DNA of 64,000 nucleotides from Chitinophagaceae bacterium (GTDB lineage: Bacteria > Bacteroidota > Bacteroidia > Chitinophagales > Chitinophagaceae), in contig SCVJ01000019.1 in assembly GCA_004322425.1 (NCBI GenBank), positions 1-64,000 of the forward strand. The letters are read 5' to 3'. Below, in pieces: positions 26,728 to 34,860 of this stretch (within the stretch, counting starts at the first letter, position 1; every line of letters begins with the position of its first letter). Position numbers and translations under genes: made by a program. The notes under the pieces were generated by a model. That model saw nothing but the letters and a program-made list of their open reading frames with translations, had not been told where the DNA came from and ran no database searches.

Positions 26728-26735
26728 CAAAAATA
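26728..26735 (-). promoter_or_regulatory. Promoter -7 box of the 72-residue membrane protein
   Basis: The minus strand 26735-26728 reads TATTTTTG, an exact match, 17 bases before the ATG at 26710. Confidence 0.5.
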
Positions 26736-26762
26736 AGCAATCGTCAATAAACCAAGCTGTAA

Positions 26763-27782
26763 TTAAAAAAGTTGATGAAAATATTTTTTCCCTTTTACAA
26801 AATGTTGCCAAACGAGGTTCCCGTTATAAAAGCAAGCAGGTTTTTCAACTCTTTTTTTAGGAAATATACTTCTGTTTTGAAAAAGTAAAATCCAACCCAC
26901 AAAAGCTAGATGCGCTCTAATAATGGCAAAAGAATAACCCATATCTCCCATCATTACTCCTTTCAAAGCCGACAATAAATCTAGACAAATTCGTAATGGA
27001 ATCTTCCAGCATTTATCTACTCCTCCCAAATTTTTGTATAACATTATTTGGTTATTCCGAAAATTTAGAAAGGTTTTTAAAGAATTACCACGTGGCAAAG
27101 TACCACCGCCCACATGATACACAACTGCGGCTGGACAAGAATATATTTTATTTCCGGTTAATTGCATCCTCCAGCACAAATCAATTTCTTCTTGATGAGC
27201 AAAAAAGAATTCGTCAAACCCTTGCATTTCAAAAAATACAGATGATCGTACAAACATTGCAGCTCCCGATGCCCAAAATATTTCTTCTGATTGATTGTAT
27301 TGCCCTAGCTCTTTTTCGCAAACATCAAATATTCTTCCTTTTGCAAAAGGATAACCAAAGCTATCAAGCCAACCACCGGCTGCGCCTGCGTATTCAAAAT
27401 ATTCTTTATTGTTAAATGAAAGCAATTTTGGTTGACAAACAGCAATATGATTATTAGATTCAAGCAGATCAACCATAGGCTGTATCCAATCCGGAGTTAC
27501 TTCAACATCTGAATTTAGCAAAACAAAATAATCGCTTTCAATTTGTTTTAAACCTACATTGTAACCCTTGGCAAATCCCCAATTTTTCGAATGTACAATC
27601 TGCCGAATTTTCGGATAATTTTCAGCAAGAAATAAACAAGTTGTATCACTCGATCCATTATCAATTACTACAATCTCGCAGTTTTGGTAAGCAGTTGCAA
27701 CAACCGAAGGCAAAAATTTTTCAAGATATTTTTGTCCGTTCCAGCTAAGAATGACGATCGTTACTTTGGGTTGGTTGTTCAA
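26763..27782 (-). CDS. Family 2 glycosyltransferase (rhamnosyltransferase-like)
   Basis: 339 residues. The GT-A fold starts with VTIVILSWNGQKYLEKFLP and IVVIDNGSSDTT, the metal-binding motif is LLNSDVEVTPDW, and HQEEIDLCWR supplies the catalytic base region. This pattern is typical of glycosyltransferases that add rhamnose or similar sugars to surface polysaccharides. The C-terminal part has amphipathic or membrane-near helices (LRICLDLLSALKGVMM). It stands alone between a small membrane protein and a divergent kinase gene, so the polymer it serves is unknown. Confidence 0.88.
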   Translation of the reverse strand: MNNQPKVTIVILSWNGQKYLEKFLPSVVATAYQNCEIVVIDNGSSDTTCLFLAENYPKIRQIVHSKNWGFAKGYNVGLKQIESDYFVLLNSDVEVTPDWIQPMVDLLESNNHIAVCQPKLLSFNNKEYFEYAGAAGGWLDSFGYPFAKGRIFDVCEKELGQYNQSEEIFWASGAAMFVRSSVFFEMQGFDEFFFAHQEEIDLCWRMQLTGNKIYSCPAAVVYHVGGGTLPRGNSLKTFLNFRNNQIMLYKNLGGVDKCWKIPLRICLDLLSALKGVMMGDMGYSFAIIRAHLAFVGWILLFQNRSIFPKKRVEKPACFYNGNLVWQHFVKGKKYFHQLF

Positions 27783-27831
27783 TTAATTACTTAATATTTC
27801 ATCAAAAATAAGGGAAGCCATTATTCCTTGT

Positions 27832-27839
27832 TAAATTCG
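27832..27839 (+). promoter_or_regulatory. -7 box variant directly before the kinase start
   Basis: TAAATTCG is one base from TAnnTTTG (TTCG variant) and ends four bases before the ATG at 27844, so a transcript starting here would be leaderless. Confidence 0.4.
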
Positions 27840-27843
27840 GTCT

Positions 27844-29007
27844 ATGTTTCAACAAATTTTTAACTGGAGAACTGCAATTTCGGTAATTGCCATTGGCATT
27901 GTTTCCAGTACTATTTTTTACTCCATTTATGTTTCCAATAAAATTGCGAAGGAAGAAAGAGCCCGTGTGACTGCTTTTGGAGAGGCATTGAAGATTAAAT
28001 CGGGAAGTAATGATCCCCATGTTCTTGCTTTTACCAACCAAATTGCATTAGAAAATGATGATATTCCCATTATTGAAACCAATGAAAAAAATATTCCTAC
28101 AGGTGTTTTTATCAATTTAGATACAGTACTAATTCAATCCGATGCAAGCTATTTGCAAAAAATGGTTCAAAAATTTAGCTCCCTTCATGATCCTGTTCAA
28201 GTAGAAATTGTAAGCCATCCGCTAACAGTCAATAAATATTTTTATGGCGAATCGAAATTGCAGAATGAGGTTCGATTTTATCCAATTATTCAATTAATCA
28301 TTGTTGCCTTTTTTATTTTTATAACATTTTTTGCGCTGCGCAGTAATTATCGTTCTTTACAAAATCAAGTATGGGCGGGCATGGCAAAAGAAACCGCTCA
28401 TCAGCTAGGCACTCCTGTTACTTCACTGGAAGGTTGGATTGAAATTTTGAGCCAAAATGATGACAATGAAAAAATAGTTGAGGAGTTAAAAAAAGATGTA
28501 AACCGGTTGAGATTAGTTTCCGATAGATTTGGGAAAATTGGCAGTTCACCTAAATTAGAAATTAAAAATCTTATCCCGCAAATTAGTGCTGTAGTGGATT
28601 ACATGAAAAGAAGAGCTCCAGAAAAAATTCAGTTTACTTGCGAATGGTTTGGAGAAAATAAAATAAATGCTAATATTTCTGCAACACTGTTCGATTGGGT
28701 AATAGAAAATCTTTTAAAAAATTCGCTTGATGCTATTGAAGCAAAAGGAAATATTACATTGGCTATGCAAAAAACAACTCACTCCATTTTCATTGATGTA
28801 ACCGATACTGGCAAGGGGATTGAACGTTATCAATTTGACAAAGTATTTAAACCTGGATTTACAACCAAAAAAAGAGGTTGGGGTTTGGGTCTTAGTTTAT
28901 CAAGAAGAATTATCGAACAAAGTCACAATGGAAAAATATTTATTAAACATTCCGAACTAGGAAAGGGTACTACATTTCGAATTGTTTTGAAAAACGAGAA
29001 CAATTAA
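27844..29007 (+). CDS. Membrane sensor histidine kinase
   Basis: 387 residues. Membrane segments are at about 10-31 (TAISVIAIGIVSSTIFYSIYV) and about 142-160 (IIQLIIVAFFIFITFFA), enclosing a periplasmic sensor of ~110 residues. The phosphoacceptor is in the H-box MAKETAHQLGTPVTSL (a HQLGTP variant frequent in Bacteroidota). The N-box is NLLKNSLDAIE, with G boxes DTGKGI and GWGLGLSLSRRI. It should autophosphorylate and pass phosphate to a response regulator, but no regulator gene is adjacent, so it is an orphan kinase. The stimulus is unknown. Confidence 0.9.
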   Translation: MFQQIFNWRTAISVIAIGIVSSTIFYSIYVSNKIAKEERARVTAFGEALKIKSGSNDPHVLAFTNQIALENDDIPIIETNEKNIPTGVFINLDTVLIQSDASYLQKMVQKFSSLHDPVQVEIVSHPLTVNKYFYGESKLQNEVRFYPIIQLIIVAFFIFITFFALRSNYRSLQNQVWAGMAKETAHQLGTPVTSLEGWIEILSQNDDNEKIVEELKKDVNRLRLVSDRFGKIGSSPKLEIKNLIPQISAVVDYMKRRAPEKIQFTCEWFGENKINANISATLFDWVIENLLKNSLDAIEAKGNITLAMQKTTHSIFIDVTDTGKGIERYQFDKVFKPGFTTKKRGWGLGLSLSRRIIEQSHNGKIFIKHSELGKGTTFRIVLKNENN

Positions 29008-29040
29008 ATTAAATTCAGTTCAGCCAATTTTTTTTTCATT

Positions 29041-29048
29041 TACTTTTG
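29041..29048 (+). promoter_or_regulatory. Promoter -7 box of tRNA-Leu(GAG)
   Basis: TACTTTTG is an exact match to TAnnTTTG and ends six bases before the tRNA 5' end at 29055. Confidence 0.6.
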
Positions 29049-29054
29049 CGCCTT

Positions 29055-29138
29055 GCCCGGGTGGCGAAATTGGTAGACGCACTACCTTGAGGTGGTAGCA
29101 CTGGAAACGGTGTGCTGGTTCGAATCCAGTCTCGGGCA
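29055..29138 (+). tRNA. tRNA-Leu (anticodon GAG)
   Basis: 84 nt. The acceptor GCCCGGG pairs with CTCGGGC (one G-U), the anticodon arm CTACC-TTGAGGT-GGTAG carries GAG, the long variable arm is typical of Leu, and the T arm is GGTTCGAATCC. CCA is not encoded. The hydroxylase gene begins 34 bases later and may share its promoter. Confidence 0.95.
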
Positions 29139-29172
29139 CACGATTTTGATTGCTTGTAAATAAACATCATTT

Positions 29173-29913
29173 ATGGATTTACTGCCATGGATTAATGCAA
29201 TGCAGAAAATTTCTGGCAGATATTTTATACTTGCCAGTGTTACCTTTTTAATTTTCTATATCTTGTTTCCAAGGTATTTTCATAAAATAAAAATTCAGAA
29301 ACTTTTTCCCAAAGCCATTAATTATTATCGGGATGTTTTTTTCTCCGTTATTTCCATTTTGATTTTTTCAACTATGGCTTATGTCAGTTTTGCTTTATTG
29401 AAACCATACAACAATTTAAATTATGGTAGCGTCAACAATTATTTTTTCTTCGCCTTGAGTTTTGTCTGGATGTTTTTTTTACACGACACTTATTTTTATT
29501 GGGCCCATCGATTAATGCATCACCCTACATTATTCAAATCTGTTCACTTGGTTCATCATAAGTCAACGAACCCTTCTCCGTGGACAGCCTATGCTTTTCA
29601 CCCTTTAGAAGCTATTGTTGAAGCAGGTATTATTCCCTTAGTTGCATTTACATTACCCGTACATAAATCAGCTTTTATTCTCTTTATGTTATTCCAAATT
29701 CTTTATAATATATATGGACATTTGGGTTATGAACTTTATCCAAAAGGATTCAGCAAAACTTTTATTGGCAGATGGATCAGTACCGGCACATCGCACAACC
29801 AGCATCATAAATTATTTAAAGGAAACTACGGTTTATACACTTTAATTTGGGACCGTTGGATGGGAACAGTAAGAGATGATTACGATAAAACTTATGAACA
29901 AGTTCGAGAATAA
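29173..29913 (+). CDS. Fatty acid hydroxylase/sterol desaturase-family membrane di-iron enzyme
   Basis: 246 residues. Histidine clusters of the family are present: HDTYFYWAHRLMHH (about residues 103-116), HLVHHKS, and HNQHH near the C-terminus. Four hydrophobic segments surround them. The family uses a membrane di-iron centre and O2 to hydroxylate or desaturate lipids; in Bacteroidota, candidates include sphingolipid, fatty acid or carotenoid modification. The substrate is unknown. No other lipid genes are adjacent. Confidence 0.88.
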   Translation: MDLLPWINAMQKISGRYFILASVTFLIFYILFPRYFHKIKIQKLFPKAINYYRDVFFSVISILIFSTMAYVSFALLKPYNNLNYGSVNNYFFFALSFVWMFFLHDTYFYWAHRLMHHPTLFKSVHLVHHKSTNPSPWTAYAFHPLEAIVEAGIIPLVAFTLPVHKSAFILFMLFQILYNIYGHLGYELYPKGFSKTFIGRWISTGTSHNQHHKLFKGNYGLYTLIWDRWMGTVRDDYDKTYEQVRE

Positions 29914-30040
29914 TAGTAACTGCCTCACATTTCTTAGTTTTTCTGTCAATCCCGAATGGTCTTTGTTATTGGCATTATTTTTAGTAAAATCTGAATTTTA
30001 AAAAAGCAAAGAGCTAAAATCGTAACACTTCCCCTACATC

Positions 30041-30056
30041 TAGTTTTGTATCTTCG
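30041..30056 (+). promoter_or_regulatory. Overlapping -7 boxes before secA
   Basis: TAGTTTTG (30041-30048) is an exact TAnnTTTG match and TATCTTCG (30049-30056) is a TTCG variant directly after it. Either would start a leader of about 90 bases before the secA ATG. Confidence 0.5.
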
Positions 30057-30060
30057 CCAC

Positions 30061-30127
30061 TTGTCAAATTGGCGTGCAAATATTTGTAGCATATTTTTTG
30101 ACAACTACTAAAACCGTCTCTTGACGG
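30061..30127 (+). promoter_or_regulatory. Structured 5' leader of secA
   Basis: TTGTCAAA (30061-30068) pairs with TTTGACAA (30097-30104), enclosing a second palindrome CAAATATTTG (30077-30086). A second hairpin CCGTC-TCTT-GACGG follows at 30114-30127. A 16-codon frame from GTG at 30074 to TGA at 30122-30124 runs through the structure. This may be a regulatory leader that senses secretion load, as SecM does in E. coli by other means; function is inferred from structure only. Confidence 0.4.
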
Positions 30128-30147
30128 ATAATAAACAGCGTTTAATT

Positions 30148-33100
30148 ATGAGTTTCATTTCCAAACTATTTGGCGGTAACAAATCGGAAAAAGATGTGAA
30201 GAAATTGCAACCGATGGTTGCAGCGGTAAACAATCATTTTCTTGCCTTTCAATCGCTAACCAATGATGCTTTACGTAACAAAACACAGGAATTTCGCAGC
30301 CGCATTAAGGAACATTTAACGCAAATTGATGCAGAAATTCTATCCACCAATAAAAATGCAGAAGAACTTCCGTTCAACGATTTGTTGGGTAAAGACGGCA
30401 TTTACCAACAAGTGGATTTGTTGAAAAAAGAAAGAGATAAAAAAATTGAAGAAGTATTGCAGCAGATATTACCAGAGGCATTTGCGGTAGTTAAAGAAAC
30501 GGCAAGACGTTTTAAAGAAAATGATGAAATAGTTTCTACTGCTACGCAACTGGATAGAGATCAAAGTGTAAAAAAAGAGTATATACAAATTGATGGCGAA
30601 AATGCCATTTATAAAAATGAATGGACCGCAGCAGGTGGTTCCATTAAGTGGAATATGGTCCACTACGATGTTCAATTAATTGGTGGTGCCGTTTTGCATT
30701 CCGGAAAAATTGCAGAGATGACAACTGGAGAAGGAAAAACGTTGGTTTCCACCCTTCCCGCATATCTCAATGCTTTAGCTGGCGAAGGAGTTCATATTGT
30801 AACTGTGAACGATTATTTGGCTCGACGCGACCAAGAATGGAACGGAACTATTTTTGAATGGTTGGGACTTACGGTAGATTGTATCGACAAACATCAACCC
30901 AATACCGAAGCAAGAAGAAAAGCATATTTGGCTGATATTACTTATGGAACCAATAATGAATTTGGATTTGATTACTTAAGAGATAATATGGTTCACTCGC
31001 CAGAAGAAATGGTGCAACGAAAACATCATTTTGCAATGGTAGATGAAACCGATAGTGTATTAATTGACGATGCTAGAACTCCGTTAATAATTTCAGGCCC
31101 TGTGCCAAAAGGAGATGATCAACAATATCATATTTTAAAACCCCGAATTCATCAATTAGTTGAAGCGCAAGAACGCATTGTGAGAACAAGTTTAAATGAA
31201 GCCAAAAAACTTTTGGCAGAAAATGATGATGATCCCAAAAGTGGTGGATTACAATTATATCGGGCACATCGAGGTTTACCAAAGTACGGACCAACCATTA
31301 AGTTTCTGAGTGAACAAGGCGTTCGTGTAAAAATGCAGAAATCGGAGAACTATTATATTGCCGATCAGCAAAAAGAAATGTCCAAGGTTGATGCTGAACT
31401 TCTTTTTTATATTGATGAAAAAACCAACGCGGTTGATTTAACGGATAAAGGAATTGCCCTACTGACAAAAGCGGGTGAGGATGAAAGTTTTTTCATACTT
31501 CCCGATATTGGAATTCGTTTAGCTGATATCGAAAAAATGGAAGGCACTACGGAAGAAAAGTTACACAAAAAAGAAGAGGCTTTAAATGATTTTAGAACCA
31601 AAGCCGATCGCATTCATACCGTACAACAATTATTGAAGGCTTATACCATGTTTGCAAAAGATGTGGAATATGTGGTTTTGGATGGCGCCGTAAAAATTGT
31701 GGATGAACAGACGGGTAGAATTTTAGAAGGAAGAAGATATTCTGATGGATTGCACCAAGCTATTGAAGCAAAAGAGAATGTAAAAATTGAAGCGGCTACT
31801 CAAACTTATGCCACTGTTACATTGCAAAATTATTTTAGGATGTATCACAAACTCTGTGGTATGACCGGTACCGCAGAAACGGAAGCGGCAGAATTTTGGA
31901 GCATTTATAAATTAGATGTGGTTACCGTTCCTACAAACGCAAAAATGATTCGTAAAGATCATCAGGATCTTATTTACAAAACTAAACGAGAAAAATACAA
32001 AGCTTTAATTGAAGAAATTGAAACACTTCGTACAGCAGGTCGTTCGGTTTTAGTGGGTACAACATCTGTAGAGGTAAGTGAATTGTTGAGCAAAATGTTG
32101 CAAGTAAAAAAAATACCGCACAATGTATTGAACGCAAAACAACATGCTCGCGAAGCTCAAGTAATTGTAGAAGCCGGTTTATCTGGCGCTATAACTATTG
32201 CGACCAATATGGCGGGAAGAGGAACTGATATTAAGCTTGGAGCAGGAGTAAAAAATGCTGGCGGTTTGGCAATTATTGGAACAGAAAGGCATGATAGCCG
32301 ACGCGTTGACCGTCAGTTACGAGGTCGTTCTGGTCGTCAAGGTGATCCTGGAACTTCTCAGTTTTATGTGGCATTAGAAGATGATTTGATGCGTATGTTC
32401 GGTAGCGATCGTATTGCAAAAATTATGGACCAATTGGGTTACAAAGAAGGCGAAGTAATTCAGCACAGCATGATTACAAATTCTATTGAAAGAGCGCAGA
32501 AAAAAGTGGAAGAAAATAATTTCGGCATCCGTAAACGATTACTCGAATATGATGACGTTATGAATAAACAACGATCCGTTGTGTATAGCAAAAGACAACA
32601 CGCTTTGTTTGGAGACCGTTTGGCTCTTGATATCGACAATGCTTTTTCAGTGGTGGCCGAAGGTATTGTAAGCAACTACCGAGAGCTCGAAGATTTTGAA
32701 GGATTTAAGTTGGACTGCATTGTAAACTTTGGAATGGATACAAAAATTACTAAAGAAGAATTTTTAAAAAATAATGAAGGCCTTTTGATAGATTCATTAT
32801 ACGCCGAAGCCACTACCAATTATCAGTTAAAAAAAGAAGAGCTTAAGAAATCATCCATTCCTGTATTTAAAAATATTCGATTGATGCAAGGCAACCATAT
32901 TGAAAATGTTGTGGTTCCTTTTGGAGATGGAAGAAAAGAAATGAATGTGTTGGCAAATATGAATCGTACCATTAATTCAAATGGCGATGAATTATGCAAT
33001 GCATTAGAACGCAATATCACTCTGGCAATAATTGATGACGCTTGGAAGGAACATTTGCGTGCTATGGACGATTTAAAACAAAGTGTGCAAACTGCTTACC

Positions 33101-33456
33101 TCGAACAAAAAGATCCATTGGTGATTTATAAAATGGAAGCGTTTAATTTATTTAAACGTATGGATAGCGAAGTAAATAAAGATATCGTTTCATTTTTATG
33201 CCACGCGGCTATTCCACAACAGAAAAATAATGCGCCACTTCGTGAAGGCAAAGTAGAAAAAACCGACTTGAGTAATTTAAAAATAACTAAACAAGATGCG
33301 GCTGATGTAAATTCTACGGCTAAAAATCAATATCAAGAATCTGAACAAGTTGCTGTCAAACACGAACCTGTAAAAGTAGCACCCAAAATAGGACGCAACG
33401 ATGTTTGCCCCTGTGGTAGTGGAAAAAAATTCAAGCACTGTCACGGAAGAGAATAA
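30148..33456 (+). CDS. secA: Preprotein translocase ATPase SecA
   Basis: 1102 residues from the ATG at 30148 (MSFISKLFGG); an in-frame TTG at 30121 is upstream but falls in the leader hairpin. Walker A is TTGEGKTLVSTLPAYL, the DEAD-type box is VDETDSVLIDDARTPLIISG, and the second helicase half has TNMAGRGTDIKLG and the QLRGRSGRQGDPG motif. The C-terminal zinc site is CPCGSGKKFKHCHG. SecA drives secretory proteins through SecYEG. It is longer than E. coli SecA, partly by an insert around 350-450, as in other Bacteroidota. It ends in a terminator shared with the convergent amidohydrolases. Confidence 0.97.
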   Translation: MSFISKLFGGNKSEKDVKKLQPMVAAVNNHFLAFQSLTNDALRNKTQEFRSRIKEHLTQIDAEILSTNKNAEELPFNDLLGKDGIYQQVDLLKKERDKKIEEVLQQILPEAFAVVKETARRFKENDEIVSTATQLDRDQSVKKEYIQIDGENAIYKNEWTAAGGSIKWNMVHYDVQLIGGAVLHSGKIAEMTTGEGKTLVSTLPAYLNALAGEGVHIVTVNDYLARRDQEWNGTIFEWLGLTVDCIDKHQPNTEARRKAYLADITYGTNNEFGFDYLRDNMVHSPEEMVQRKHHFAMVDETDSVLIDDARTPLIISGPVPKGDDQQYHILKPRIHQLVEAQERIVRTSLNEAKKLLAENDDDPKSGGLQLYRAHRGLPKYGPTIKFLSEQGVRVKMQKSENYYIADQQKEMSKVDAELLFYIDEKTNAVDLTDKGIALLTKAGEDESFFILPDIGIRLADIEKMEGTTEEKLHKKEEALNDFRTKADRIHTVQQLLKAYTMFAKDVEYVVLDGAVKIVDEQTGRILEGRRYSDGLHQAIEAKENVKIEAATQTYATVTLQNYFRMYHKLCGMTGTAETEAAEFWSIYKLDVVTVPTNAKMIRKDHQDLIYKTKREKYKALIEEIETLRTAGRSVLVGTTSVEVSELLSKMLQVKKIPHNVLNAKQHAREAQVIVEAGLSGAITIATNMAGRGTDIKLGAGVKNAGGLAIIGTERHDSRRVDRQLRGRSGRQGDPGTSQFYVALEDDLMRMFGSDRIAKIMDQLGYKEGEVIQHSMITNSIERAQKKVEENNFGIRKRLLEYDDVMNKQRSVVYSKRQHALFGDRLALDIDNAFSVVAEGIVSNYRELEDFEGFKLDCIVNFGMDTKITKEEFLKNNEGLLIDSLYAEATTNYQLKKEELKKSSIPVFKNIRLMQGNHIENVVVPFGDGRKEMNVLANMNRTINSNGDELCNALERNITLAIIDDAWKEHLRAMDDLKQSVQTAYLEQKDPLVIYKMEAFNLFKRMDSEVNKDIVSFLCHAAIPQQKNNAPLREGKVEKTDLSNLKITKQDAADVNSTAKNQYQESEQVAVKHEPVKVAPKIGRNDVCPCGSGKKFKHCHGRE

Positions 33457-33482
33457 GTTATTTCGATTTTAGATTAAATAAA

Positions 33483-33512
33483 AAAGAGTCCGAACTAAAA
33501 TTCGGACTCTTT
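33483..33512. terminator. Bidirectional terminator after secA
   Basis: AAAGAGTCCGAA (33483-33494), a 6-base loop and TTCGGACTCTTT (33501-33512) form a 12-bp stem with T or A runs on both sides. It can end secA and the convergent amidohydrolase operon. Confidence 0.85.
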
Positions 33513-33532
33513 ACTTTTAAGGAATTGATTTT

Positions 33533-34843
33533 TTACTTCAATCCATATTTATGTTTATATCTTTCGTTCAGTTGCTTGTGTTTATCGTCGAGGCTGATTA
33601 ATCTACCTTGAATAATTGCCGTTGTAACTTTGCTAGATCGCATATCTAAAATATCGCCTTCACTCAATATCAAATTTCCATCTTTACCAACTTCTATTGA
33701 ACCGGTTACATTATCAATTCCCAAAATTTTTGCTGCATTTAATGTTATAGCAGAAAGTGCTTCTTCTTTAGTTATGCCATAAGCCGCTGCAGTGCCAGCA
33801 TTGAAAGGAAGATTTCTTCCGCGATTTTGGGTGTCTTCATCATTGATAGCAAAAAGAACTCCTTTGCTTTGTAAAATAGTAGCCATTTTGTACGGTTGAT
33901 CAACGTCGTCATCGGGCAGTGTTGGCAAACTGTGTTGTTGCCCAAGTATTACTGCAATATTATTTTTCTGTAATAAATCGGCAATCTGCCAACTATCGCT
34001 TCCGCCAATAATTACAACGCTAAAACCAAACTCTTTTACAAAATCAATGGCAATGAGCATTTGTTTTACAGTATTGCAATTAATAAATAATTTTTGCGAT
34101 TTAGTAAACAATCCCTTTACCGCTTCAAATTTTAAATTAGATGCTTCGTGTTTTGTTTCAGCTTGATATGCTTTTGCTTCACGGAAAAAAACTTTTACTT
34201 TTTCAATTGTTTCCAAAGCCTGCTTTGTTGGATCGTTTTGCTGCAACTGAATACCTAACATTGCTGCAAACTGATTAGGGCGATTGAATAATTCCGGCAT
34301 ATTAAAATTAACACCAGCATCCATTTTATAAGCAGCGTCTTCCCAATTCCAAGCATCGAGTTGTACAACTGTTGAAAGTCCAGCTAATGTTCCTCCTTGT
34401 GGAATTACGTTGGCTAACAAGATTCCATTGCTGCGCAATGTGTTAATCACTTTTGAATCAGAATTATATGCAACGATGGAACGAACGTTTGAATTCATCT
34501 CTCCTATTTCGGATGCATCGTTCATAGGCCTTCCAGCACCGCTTCCCATTTCAACCAATCCTAATGTTGAAGAAGATAAAATCAAACCGGGATAAAGATG
34601 CTTGCCACTACCATCAATAATTGTTGCAGATTTTGAAGCAACAATTCCTACACCTACTGCAACTATTTTTCCTTTTGAAACGAGTACCGATCCTTTTTCA
34701 ACTACTTGTCCATTACCAATATGAATAGTAGCATTTTCAATTAGTATATCGTTAGCTGTTTTTACTGGATAAACATTATCCTGTGCCACTAAAAAAGTGG
34801 GCAGTGCCAACGTAAAAACAAATTTTAAAATTATTTTTTTCAT
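33533..34843 (-). CDS. Secreted amidohydrolase-like protein without the HxH metal motif
   Basis: 436 residues with a signal peptide (KIILKFVFTLALPTFLVAQ). The urease/imidazolonepropionase-like amidohydrolase fold is clear: IENATIHIGNGQVVEKGSVLV, IIDGSGKHLYPGLI and the C-terminal NAAKILGIDNVTGSIEVGKDGNLIL. At the place where the metal site reads DxHxH in active enzymes, this protein has PGLILSSSTLGL, so the HxH histidines are missing. It lies 17 bases after the second amidohydrolase and was probably derived from it. It may be a non-catalytic partner (inference). Confidence 0.8.
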   Translation of the reverse strand: MKKIILKFVFTLALPTFLVAQDNVYPVKTANDILIENATIHIGNGQVVEKGSVLVSKGKIVAVGVGIVASKSATIIDGSGKHLYPGLILSSSTLGLVEMGSGAGRPMNDASEIGEMNSNVRSIVAYNSDSKVINTLRSNGILLANVIPQGGTLAGLSTVVQLDAWNWEDAAYKMDAGVNFNMPELFNRPNQFAAMLGIQLQQNDPTKQALETIEKVKVFFREAKAYQAETKHEASNLKFEAVKGLFTKSQKLFINCNTVKQMLIAIDFVKEFGFSVVIIGGSDSWQIADLLQKNNIAVILGQQHSLPTLPDDDVDQPYKMATILQSKGVLFAINDEDTQNRGRNLPFNAGTAAAYGITKEEALSAITLNAAKILGIDNVTGSIEVGKDGNLILSEGDILDMRSSKVTTAIIQGRLISLDDKHKQLNERYKHKYGLK

Positions 34844-34860
34844 TTTATTAGTTTTAAAAA

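Noticed and set aside
26996-27415. Plus-strand frame of about 139 codons inside the glycosyltransferase gene
   Set aside because: Antisense shadow of a clear GT2 gene, with no promoter or domain.
30121-30147. TTG start adding nine residues to SecA
   Set aside because: It lies within the leader hairpin; MSFISKLFGG from the ATG at 30148 is the family-like start.
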